From Planctomycetota bacterium (GTDB taxonomy: Bacteria; Planctomycetota; JAJSAM01; JAJVHW01), in NCBI GenBank assembly GCA_021776825.1, contig JAJFFG010000073.1, positions 1 through 39,868 on the forward strand: DNA of 39,868 bases, written 5' to 3'. A program made the position numbers and the translations under genes. The stretch's first letter is position 1. The number at the start of each line of letters is the position of its first letter. Positions 16,175 through 23,346 of the stretch are shown here, in pieces. The notes beneath the pieces were generated by a model. The model searched no databases, had not been told where the DNA came from, and saw only the letters and a list, made by a program, of their open reading frames with translations.

Positions 16175-16666
16175 GTGACAATCTTTCTCGTCTTCTCAGG
16201 CCTGCTCATCGTGGCTTGGGTTCTGCACGTCATTGTTTGGCGTCTGCGCCCCCCCCGCAACCACACGATCGGCTTGCTGCGCCTGTTTGTTCTTGTCTTG
16301 GCGGCTGGTTTGGTCGGCTCTCGCGTCGCGTTGGACATGGGGTGGATGCAACTTGCTCATGGAGGCCTGCTGTACGTTGCGACGATGCTGGCCTACATCG
16401 CGTTCTACTGCGCCATCGAAGAAGACAGTCCGTCCCTGCGAATCATCGAGGCGCTGAACGCTGAAGACGGGACCTCCGTCAGTCATGCGGACCTGCGTTT
16501 ACTGATCAGTCACGACGGGTTCGTGGGAACGCGCATCAATCTGATGCGAGACACGGGACTGCTCGTCGAACGGGATGGCTACTTGAATCTAACCGACAAG
16601 GGGCGGCGCTTCGTGGCGTTGTTCGATCTGCCCGCCCGCATCCTTGGAATCGCGAAGGGTGGCTAG
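16175..16666 (+). CDS. Small membrane protein with C-terminal winged-helix-like domain
   Basis: 163 residues from GTG at 16175. Three hydrophobic segments (FLVFSGLLIVAWVLHVIVW, GLLRLFVLVLAAGLVGS, GGLLYVATMLAYIAFYC) precede a soluble domain of about 75 residues: ALNAEDGTSVSHADLRLLIS, then a recognition-helix-like segment, then LLVERDGYLNLTDKGRRFVAL, which reads like a wing of MarR-type helix-turn-helix folds. It has the same layout as the following gene, so the two are likely paralogues acting together. They lead a glycosyltransferase cluster; similar pairs probably assist membrane glycan assembly or sense its state, but I know no characterised function. Confidence 0.75.
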   Translation: MTIFLVFSGLLIVAWVLHVIVWRLRPPRNHTIGLLRLFVLVLAAGLVGSRVALDMGWMQLAHGGLLYVATMLAYIAFYCAIEEDSPSLRIIEALNAEDGTSVSHADLRLLISHDGFVGTRINLMRDTGLLVERDGYLNLTDKGRRFVALFDLPARILGIAKGG

Positions 16667-16667
16667 A

Positions 16668-17225
16668 GTGGACGGCATAGAGATCGGGCTGATTGCCCTA
16701 CCGGTCGTCGCACTCGCGGCAAACGTCTTGTTTCACGCTTCGATCTGTCGGGTTCGCGCGGGGATCAGTCCGTTCCGTTCAACGTTTCTCGCGTTCCTCG
16801 GCGGGTTTGCCGTGGCGCTGGTCCTGCAGATCATGCTGCAGCGACGCTCTGACTTCACGACCGAAGAGAGTGTCGGCTATGCGCTGGTCAATGCATTGAC
16901 CTACGCCTCTCTGTCCGCAGGCTACTTTTACTTCTTCAGCATGATCATCGCATCGTTGAGGCTGCGTGTTTGCCGCGAGATCGCGCACGCCCCCGAGCGC
17001 CGTCTGCAACTGGACGACCTGCGCGCGCTGTATGCTGCCGAAGCCATCTTGCAGGCTCGGATTGTCCGGCTCTTGCGAGCCGGCGCGCTCGTCCGGGACG
17101 GCGAGGACTATCGTCCCGGACCGAACCGCGCGATCCTCCACATGGCGCGTGTCATGCGCTTCCTCAAGCAGCTGATTCTCGGACGACGCGAGGTCGGTAC
17201 GCGGACCGAGTCAGGCGGCGACTGA
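16668..17225 (+). CDS. Membrane protein, paralogue-like partner of the previous gene
   Basis: 185 residues from GTG at 16668, which has GAAGG nine bases upstream; GTG at 16659 is the alternative, overlapping the previous stop. Three to four membrane segments (IGLIALPVVALAANVLFHA, FLAFLGGFAVALVLQIML, LTYASLSAGYFYFFSMIIAS) are followed by a winged-helix-like C-terminal domain (RRLQLDDLRALYAAEAIL, then RIVRLLRAGALVRDGEDY). The order of parts matches the gene before it. Two bases separate the genes, so they are cotranscribed. Function unknown. Confidence 0.75.
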   Translation: MDGIEIGLIALPVVALAANVLFHASICRVRAGISPFRSTFLAFLGGFAVALVLQIMLQRRSDFTTEESVGYALVNALTYASLSAGYFYFFSMIIASLRLRVCREIAHAPERRLQLDDLRALYAAEAILQARIVRLLRAGALVRDGEDYRPGPNRAILHMARVMRFLKQLILGRREVGTRTESGGD

Positions 17226-17339
17226 CCGGCGCCGCATTCACTCTGCTCCGGCGTAGATCGCAGTTGAGCCGCGGCCGCGGGCAACACCGCCAACCGCAAA
17301 CTCAGCCAGATTTCTGGTGTCAACGCGAGAGAGACTCCC

Positions 17340-18884
17340 ATGGACGCTGCCGAACCATCGATCGGTGACCCCACGTCAGCGGTACGTCGCGCGCCGCTCC
17401 GCACGCTCGTGAGTACGTTCGCGTTCCTGCTGGCGCTCTTTGCGCTCACTTCACCTGGATCAGTGAATGCAGTCGATGTCTGGCCGGTGATCGGAGAGGC
17501 CGCTGGACTGGTCGAACTCGGCACCGTCGACTTCAAGCAACTCGACCCCGCGCTCGTCGACAGCCGCGTTAAGACCTTCAAACTCTACGGCCTGTCCGGT
17601 CGCACAGAAACGAGAAACAAGTACGGAGTCGGACTGCACACGGGATTCATACCGGCGTATCTCGTCGCCAAAGTGGGCGCGCTGGCCACCGGGAGCACCC
17701 CCCTCGACGTAGCGCGCTTCACCGCGGCATTCGTCAATCCGCTCGCCGGCGCGGCGATCGGCGCGCTGCTGTTGGCTGCGCTCTCCAGACTGGGCTTCGC
17801 ATTCCGTACCTGCGTCGCAGTCACGTTGCTCACGACGGTTGGTACGTACCTGTGGCCGCTGACGGGTGTGTCGTACACAGATCCTCTGCAGACCGCGTGG
17901 CTGACTTCCGTATTCCTCCAGGCGCTGCGCGCGCGCGCCTCGCAGTCCACGAGGGACCTGCACCTGCTGGGGTTGCTGGCCCTGGTGGCGTGCTCGACGA
18001 AACTCGCGCTCGCGCCTCTCGTGGCCTGTCTGTGCCTGATCGCAGTTCCCGCCTGGCGGTCGGCGGGCCGATCTCTCGTGGCATTGGGCGGTTGGGGGAT
18101 CGCCACACTCGTCTTCCAGGGGCTGGTCTCATGGGTGCGCTTCGACGACCCGTTCGACACCGGGTACGACTCGTCGCGACTGTTCACGACTCCGGTGTTG
18201 GACGGCCTCAAGATGCTCTTCATCTCGCCGTCTGTCGGTCTCCTGTGGTTCTTCCCGCTCGCGCCGGTCGCCGTGTGGGGTTCGTGGCGTCTGTGGCGGC
18301 GAGCGCGCTGGCTGATCCTGTCGATCGGTGCCGGCGCGGCGGCTCACCTGGTCTTCCACGCAAGGCTGGAGTACGTCCACGCAGGATACTGTCTGGGTCC
18401 GCGCTACCTGCTACCACTGGTGCCTCTCGCGGCCCCTGGGCTGGCAGCCGCGCTTGAGGCTGTCCCGTTCCGTGCGCGCTCCTGGGTGCTCTCCGCGGCG
18501 CTCCTGTTGTCGGCGACATGGGTTGCTCCCATGGCGACCGTGCAGTACTTCCTACTGGACCCGATTGCTATTGCCGTGAAGACCGCGGGCGGGACGCCGC
18601 GCAACGAGATCGAGCCACTGGCCGCCTGGCGCCTGCTGGCGCACAAGACACCGACCGGCCCCGACCGCGTACCCCTCGCGCCCTTCGGCTCTGGCGACGT
18701 CGCCGGTGATATTGAGTTCTCGACGTGGGACAACTCGGGCTATCAGTGGTGGTGGATCAAGCCCCACCCGAAACTTCCGCTTGCAGTGCGCGGCCTAACG
18801 GCCGGAGTCTTGACCTTGCTGCTGCTCGCGGGTGGCCGGTCGTTGCTGCGAGGCTTCACAGCCCGCCCCTCTGTGAAGAGGTGA
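17340..18884 (+). CDS. Polytopic GT39/ArnT-like glycosyltransferase
   Basis: 514 residues from ATG at 17340, with GAGAGAG upstream. About eleven hydrophobic segments. After the first, the luminal loop has the spaced acidic residues typical of GT-C enzymes (AVDVWPVIGEA near residue 45), then NKYGVGLHTGFIPAYLVAK and LARL-type helices; a C-terminal Trp-rich region (DNSGYQWWWIKPHPK) lies near the membrane exit. GT-C enzymes of this kind move a sugar from a polyprenyl-phosphate donor to lipid or protein on the outer face of the inner membrane. Donor and acceptor are unknown. The nearby GT2 enzyme could make the polyprenyl-linked donor. Confidence 0.75.
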   Translation: MDAAEPSIGDPTSAVRRAPLRTLVSTFAFLLALFALTSPGSVNAVDVWPVIGEAAGLVELGTVDFKQLDPALVDSRVKTFKLYGLSGRTETRNKYGVGLHTGFIPAYLVAKVGALATGSTPLDVARFTAAFVNPLAGAAIGALLLAALSRLGFAFRTCVAVTLLTTVGTYLWPLTGVSYTDPLQTAWLTSVFLQALRARASQSTRDLHLLGLLALVACSTKLALAPLVACLCLIAVPAWRSAGRSLVALGGWGIATLVFQGLVSWVRFDDPFDTGYDSSRLFTTPVLDGLKMLFISPSVGLLWFFPLAPVAVWGSWRLWRRARWLILSIGAGAAAHLVFHARLEYVHAGYCLGPRYLLPLVPLAAPGLAAALEAVPFRARSWVLSAALLLSATWVAPMATVQYFLLDPIAIAVKTAGGTPRNEIEPLAAWRLLAHKTPTGPDRVPLAPFGSGDVAGDIEFSTWDNSGYQWWWIKPHPKLPLAVRGLTAGVLTLLLLAGGRSLLRGFTARPSVKR

Positions 18885-19090
18885 GCGAGGAGATCGAGTA
18901 CGTGCCGGCGAAGATCCGCGTGATCGAGCACGCGCGCGTGAAGCTCGCGTGCCGGGGCTGCGAGGCGCACGTATCGGTCGCGCCTGCTGCGCCGCGACGT
19001 CCGATCCCGCGCAGCAAGGCTGGAGCCTCGCTCTTGGCGCACGTCGTCGTCAGCAAGAACGCCGACCACCTGCCGCTGCTGTCTCAACGA
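18875..19090 (+). pseudogene. IS66 family transposase (TnpC) fragment
   Basis: The frame reads EEIEYVPAKIRVIEHARVKL, then a CRGC zinc-ribbon half, RPIPRSKAGASLLAHVVVSK and NADHLPLLSQ. This matches the zinc-finger and adjacent segment of IS66 transposases. Start, catalytic DDE domain and ends are missing, so it is a remnant of about 70 codons. Its 5' edge overlaps the last bases of the glycosyltransferase gene, so the original C terminus of that gene may have been altered by the insertion. Confidence 0.8.
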
Positions 19091-19131
19091 CGCGGGGACG
19101 GATGGGAGGCGGAAGGCCACCATCGGTGGTG

Positions 19132-19932
19132 TCAGGCGCGCTTTCGGAAGATCATGAGTTTCTGCGTGCCGTAGTCCCCGCAAGCGGGAAGGCTCGCGAA
19201 GAACCGGTTCCAGTGCATGCCTGGATCAGGCACGTCGATTCCGGAGCGGGCTGCCATGGCTGCCAGCGGCTTCAGCACTCGCGTTCCCACGTAGTAGGTG
19301 CTCGCGAAGTTCCGAACCTCGACGAGCTCGAGTTCCGGAGCCAGCGAGTCAACGACCGCGTCCTGGTCGAGGTAGAGGTTGAACGCGGGCATCGAAATCG
19401 CCGGCAGCCCCCACTCCGATCGGAACGCGTTCAAGCTGTTCCATCCCTGCGTGGTCGCTTCCGATAGCAGCAGCGTCCCCCCCGGGCGGACGGTGCGGGC
19501 GAGGTGCTGCAGGCCTACCTGTTGGTTCTCCCAGGTTGCCAGGTTGATGAGAACGCGGATCACGAGCACCCTGTCGTATGCGTCGTTCGGCTCGTTCAAC
19601 TCGAGGAGATTGCCAACGTCGAACTCGACGGTGCCCCTCAGCAGAGTCTTTGCACGCTCGAGTGCCGTGCGCGCACTGTCGATCATTCCTGGGATGTAAT
19701 CGAGGGCTCGGATGTCCACCTGCCGCTCGGCCGCCAGGCGCAGCGTCGTGAACCCGTTCGCGCAACCGACGTCCAGGACGCGATCGCCGTCGTGGATGTG
19801 GCCGAGTAGTTCCTGAAACTCCAGGTCCATGACCCTGACGTCCGACCACGAGGCCGCAGCATCTTGGCCGTGCTGCGCAGCCTGGTCGGCCCAGAAGTTC
19901 TCGATACCATCTAGAGGGAGGGGCGCGGTCAC
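19132..19932 (-). CDS. SAM-dependent class I methyltransferase
   Basis: 266 residues from GTG at 19932, overlapping the stop of the GT2 gene by four bases (GTGA), which fixes the start. Motif I VLDVGCANG (about residue 58), followed by the acidic residue of motif II (IRALDYIPG) and the later LLLSEAT motif, mark a Rossmann-fold methyltransferase. The acidic post-motif and C-terminal KLMIFRKRA are typical of this group. Coupled to a polyprenyl-sugar-type GT2, it most likely methylates a sugar or lipid-linked glycan, but this rests on context. Confidence 0.85.
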   Translation of the reverse strand: MTAPLPLDGIENFWADQAAQHGQDAAASWSDVRVMDLEFQELLGHIHDGDRVLDVGCANGFTTLRLAAERQVDIRALDYIPGMIDSARTALERAKTLLRGTVEFDVGNLLELNEPNDAYDRVLVIRVLINLATWENQQVGLQHLARTVRPGGTLLLSEATTQGWNSLNAFRSEWGLPAISMPAFNLYLDQDAVVDSLAPELELVEVRNFASTYYVGTRVLKPLAAMAARSGIDVPDPGMHWNRFFASLPACGDYGTQKLMIFRKRA

Positions 19933-20891
19933 TTTGGTTCTTCTCCACCCGCGACGGACTCCGCGTCTGCGCGAGTTTCCGAGCGGACGCTGTAGGTGGG
20001 CCGTCTCATTGTCTTGAAATGAATGCGTGCGATGTACTCGCCAATCACGCCGAGCGAGAACAGTTGGACGCCGGAGAAGAGCGTGATGGCGGCCGCCAGA
20101 AACGCAAAGCCGCGTACGGCGACACCGTCCACGACGTAGCGAACGAGGGTGTAGGCCAGCAGGAGCGTGCCAACTCCCGAGAACAAGAATCCGAGCACGC
20201 TCGCGACGCGGAGAGGGATGGAACTGAACCCGGTGAGCATGTTCAGCGCATGCCGCATGAGCGTCCTCAGCCGGTACTGGGACGCGCCGAACTGTCGTGG
20301 GTCCTGGCGCACCGTGATGTGAGAGAATCTCTCGGCGCCCCACGTAAGCAGAACGTCGATGGAGACGTACGGCCCGTCGAACTCGCGGAACGCGTCGCGA
20401 ATGTCGCGATGGAACGCGCGATACGGGCTCACGTGGCGGGCGGCGTCCGAGTCCATCGTGTATCTCAGCGCGAGTTTCGAGATGGCCGAGGCTAGGTTGC
20501 GCATCAGTCCGTGATTGCGGGCAGCCGGCGCCCCGTAGACAACGTCGTGCCCTTCGGCGAGTTTCTCAAGGAGTCGTGGGATCTCCTCCGGCGGGTTCTG
20601 CAGATCATCGTCGAGGGTGACGATCACGGCGTGCCTGGCGGCGCGGATGCCGCAGAGCAGCGCGCTGTGTTGCCCGTAGTTGCGCGACAGGTTGATGCCA
20701 CGGACGAAGGCGTGGACGTTGGACAGGCGCTGGATTACGGCCCAGCTATCGTCCCGACTGCCATCGTTGACGAGGATGATCTCGAACTCGTCGGATACCG
20801 CCTCGAGCTGAGCCGCAAGGCGATCCGTCAACGCAAGGAGGCCCCCGGCGCTGTTGTAGACAGGGATGACAGCTGAGATTGACGTGTTCAT
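19929..20891 (-). CDS. GT2 glycosyltransferase, polyprenyl-phosphate type
   Basis: 320 residues from ATG at 20891. The GT-A domain has SAVIPVYNSAGGL, IILVNDGSRDDSW (nucleotide-binding Asp), LSRNYGQHSALLCGI and the metal-binding DDDLQNPPEEI, all as in DPM1/GtrB/ArnC enzymes. Two C-terminal membrane helices (VLGFLFSGVGTLLLAYTLV, FLAAAITLFSGVQLFSLGVI) end in IARIHFKTMRRPTY, a usual feature. Such enzymes attach a sugar to undecaprenyl phosphate on the cytoplasmic face. It overlaps the methyltransferase gene and diverges from the aminotransferase. Likely supplies donor to a GT-C enzyme such as the one at 17340. Confidence 0.9.
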   Translation of the reverse strand: MNTSISAVIPVYNSAGGLLALTDRLAAQLEAVSDEFEIILVNDGSRDDSWAVIQRLSNVHAFVRGINLSRNYGQHSALLCGIRAARHAVIVTLDDDLQNPPEEIPRLLEKLAEGHDVVYGAPAARNHGLMRNLASAISKLALRYTMDSDAARHVSPYRAFHRDIRDAFREFDGPYVSIDVLLTWGAERFSHITVRQDPRQFGASQYRLRTLMRHALNMLTGFSSIPLRVASVLGFLFSGVGTLLLAYTLVRYVVDGVAVRGFAFLAAAITLFSGVQLFSLGVIGEYIARIHFKTMRRPTYSVRSETRADAESVAGGEEPK

Positions 20892-21087
20892 CGGCCCAAG
20901 GGGTGTTCCGTACGGCGCAGCGAGGGTAGCGCGTCGTCACCGAGAGGGCTCATCGTGACCGTGCGCGCTGTGAGCGTCGGTGGATCCAGCCCGCGCACGC
21001 GGCGGCAGCGGAGCTTCTGTGCGACGATCCATGACCCGGTGCATCATGTTGCTCTCGCTCGCCTTGAGCGCGCCCCGCGCCTAACCG

Positions 21088-22242
21088 ATGATGGAACCTC
21101 GACGCATCCCGTTCAACGCACCCTACTTCACCGGTAGGGAGTTCGACTACGTGCAGGAGGCCATCAAGAACGGCCACTTCTCGGGCGACGGGCCCTTCAC
21201 GCATCGCTGCGAGCGTCTGCTCGAAGAGATGCTCGGCGCGCCGCGTGTACTGCTCACGACATCGTGCACTCACGCGCTGGAGATGGCGGCTCTGCTGCTC
21301 GACATCGCGCCAGGCGACGAGGTCATCGTCCCCGCGTTCACCTTCGTCTCGACGGCGAACGCGTTTGTGCTCCGCGGAGCACGGCCGGTGTTTGCCGACG
21401 TGCGCCCCGACACTCTGAACCTCGACGAACGGCAGCTGGAGCGGCTGATCGGGCCGCGCACGCGCGCGATCGTGCCTGTGCACTACGCTGGCATCGGCTG
21501 CGAGATGGACCGCATCCTGGAGTTGGCCGAACCTCGTGGAATCGCCGTGGTCGAGGACAACGCCCACGGACTACTGGGCCGCTACGCCGGACGCCCGCTG
21601 GGCGCGTACGGACGACTGGCAACGCAGAGCTTCCACGAGACGAAGAACTTCAGCTGCGGCGAGGGCGGCGCGCTCGTGCTCAACGATCCAACGCTGGTCG
21701 AGCGAGCCGAGATCATGCGCGAGAAGGGCACGGATCGCGCTCGGTTCTTCCGTGGTGCGGTGGACAAGTACACGTGGGTCGACCTCGGCTCGAGTTACGT
21801 CCCCTCGGACGTGTTGGCCGCCTTCCTCTACGCGCAACTGGAGGCGGCGGACGAGATCCAGGGCGCGCGGCACCGGATCTGGGACCGTTACCACGCCGAA
21901 CTGAAGCCCTGGGCGACCAAACACGGGGTACAGCAGCCGCTCGTCCCCGCCGACCGCGAGCAGGCGTATCACCTGTACTACTTGGTCCTGCCAAGCGCGG
22001 GGGCTCGCGCCCAGTTGATCGCCCACCTGCACAGTCGTGGGGTGCACTCCGTCTTCCACTATCTACCGCTCAACACCTCGCCCATGGGGCAGCAACTGGG
22101 CGGTGAGCCGGGCGGATGCCCGGTAGCAGAGGACGTCGCAGATCGACTCGTACGACTGCCGCTGTTCAACGCGCTGGACTCCGACAGCCAGGCCCGCGTG
22201 GTCGCAGCCGTGTTGGAGTTCGACCCGGATCCGTACGCGTAG
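21088..22242 (+). CDS. wecE: dTDP-4-amino-4,6-dideoxygalactose transaminase-like (WecE/RffA)
   Basis: 384 residues, DegT/DnrJ/EryC1 fold. Close match in memory to E. coli WecE throughout: IPFNAPYFTGREFDYVQEAI, LTTSCTHALEMAALLLDI, PGDEVIVPAFTFVSTANAF, VPVHYAGIGCEMD, the PLP-lysine motif SFHETKNFSCGEGGAL, REKGTDRARFFRGAVDKYTW and FHYLPLNTSP. WecE converts dTDP-4-keto-6-deoxyglucose to dTDP-4-amino-4,6-dideoxygalactose using glutamate and PLP. Here it would make an amino sugar for the local glycan. No sugar dehydratase or acetyltransferase is in the window. No clear ribosome site before ATG 21088; 20892-21087 holds the divergent promoter region. Confidence 0.85.
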   Translation: MMEPRRIPFNAPYFTGREFDYVQEAIKNGHFSGDGPFTHRCERLLEEMLGAPRVLLTTSCTHALEMAALLLDIAPGDEVIVPAFTFVSTANAFVLRGARPVFADVRPDTLNLDERQLERLIGPRTRAIVPVHYAGIGCEMDRILELAEPRGIAVVEDNAHGLLGRYAGRPLGAYGRLATQSFHETKNFSCGEGGALVLNDPTLVERAEIMREKGTDRARFFRGAVDKYTWVDLGSSYVPSDVLAAFLYAQLEAADEIQGARHRIWDRYHAELKPWATKHGVQQPLVPADREQAYHLYYLVLPSAGARAQLIAHLHSRGVHSVFHYLPLNTSPMGQQLGGEPGGCPVAEDVADRLVRLPLFNALDSDSQARVVAAVLEFDPDPYA

Positions 22243-22319
22243 AGCGAGTCGGCGCGGCGTTCGCCCTGGCCTGCTGTTCCGCCACTCCGCCCAGGACGGG
22301 CGCCGCGCCGGAGTCCGTG

Positions 22320-22817
22320 TCAACGGGCACAGATGATCGGCGTGTCTGCCAACTCGTCGATCTGCTCTCCGATCGCTGATCCGCCCGTCACCAGATGGTG
22401 CGCCCAGTGGAGGTGGAGGCACTTCACCCGGTCGGGGTCGCGAATGCCGCCGATGCCGGTTTCGCGGAGGGCGGGGGCGAGGCCGGCGGAGGTGACCCAG
22501 TCTCGGTCGGCGGGGGTCAGGGCGGACCAGCGCTCGGCGGCGTAGGTGCGGTGATCGGCGTGGACGCGGGCGCGGAGGTCGGGGTCGGCGGCGATCAGGG
22601 CCTCGATGCGACGGACGCCGCCGGCGTACTCGAGGCGGGCGATGGCGCCGGAGACGTTCGGGCAGCGCAGCCAGTGGCGCGTCGGGAACGGCTCGGGACG
22701 GCCGCGGTCACGACGGAGCGGGTAGCAACCGTCCACGAGGCTGTGACCGGAGGGGCAGCATAGGAGGACAGTGCCCACAAACGCGTGATCGGGGACCGGG
22801 AGTTCGCGGACGGACAC
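22320..22817 (-). CDS. DUF501 family protein
   Basis: 165 residues from GTG at 22817. The C-terminal TGIGGIRDPDRVKCLHLHWAHHLVTGGSAIG is the signature of DUF501, whose biochemical role is unknown. A paired CC near residue 20 and other Cys/His could bind metal. It lies 23 bases after the cysteine-rich lipoprotein gene on the same strand and may be the last gene of the cytochrome operon, or a conserved housekeeping gene next to it. No ribosome site is visible. Confidence 0.8.
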   Translation of the reverse strand: MSVRELPVPDHAFVGTVLLCCPSGHSLVDGCYPLRRDRGRPEPFPTRHWLRCPNVSGAIARLEYAGGVRRIEALIAADPDLRARVHADHRTYAAERWSALTPADRDWVTSAGLAPALRETGIGGIRDPDRVKCLHLHWAHHLVTGGSAIGEQIDELADTPIICAR

Positions 22818-22840
22818 AGGAAGGGGTAGAGGGCCAGCGA

Positions 22841-23278
22841 CTACTCGGGGGTGCCGCCGGTGTCCTTCTTCTGTGCCGGTGCCTCACCGATCTTGCAGTC
22901 GGCGGCGCCCTCGAAGCCGCATTCGGTCTCTTCGACACACTCGGTCGCGTCCCCGCACTCGGACTGCTCGGCGCAGTCGGTCTGGTCTGCGCAATCCGCC
23001 GTCTTCTCGGCGCAATCGGTCTGGCCGGCGCAGTCGGCCGGCGCCTCGTCGACGCACTCCGTGCAGTCGGTGCAGTCCGCGCACTCGTCTGCGGCGGCGG
23101 CGGCAAGCTCGGCGGCGGCGGCCTTCTCGGCGCAGCAGGCGGGCAGGTCGTTGCTCGCGGAGCCCGAGACCTCGGCGGCCGGAGCAGCAGCGTCGCCGGA
23201 GCCGGCCTCGTCGGAGGTCGGCAAGCATGCGGCGACGGAGACGAGGAGAGCGGCGAGGGCGAGTGAGCGGATCAACAC
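22841..23278 (-). CDS. Cysteine-rich lipoprotein with repeated acidic-Cys triads
   Basis: 145 residues from GTG at 23278, with a perfect AGGAGG seven bases upstream; this decides the start inside a much longer open frame. Lipobox VAAC (Cys18). Residues 66-128 hold twelve cysteines, each preceded by Asp or Glu, at 66, 69, 72, 75, 83, 89, 96, 102, 108, 114, 120 and 128, so roughly every 3 then every 6-8 residues. Two more sit at 48-49. No CxxCH. The pattern suggests a metal-binding or disulfide-rich periplasmic/outer-leaflet protein. It follows the 15-heme cytochrome gene by 62 bases and may help with metal or heme handling. I know no named family. Confidence 0.8.
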   Translation of the reverse strand: MLIRSLALAALLVSVAACLPTSDEAGSGDAAAPAAEVSGSASNDLPACCAEKAAAAELAAAAADECADCTDCTECVDEAPADCAGQTDCAEKTADCADQTDCAEQSECGDATECVEETECGFEGAADCKIGEAPAQKKDTGGTPE

Positions 23279-23346
23279 GGGCGAACCTCCTGGAGCGGGT
23301 GAGGTCGGGAGCATAGCGCCCCGGTCCCCCCGCGTCGGCGAAACGA

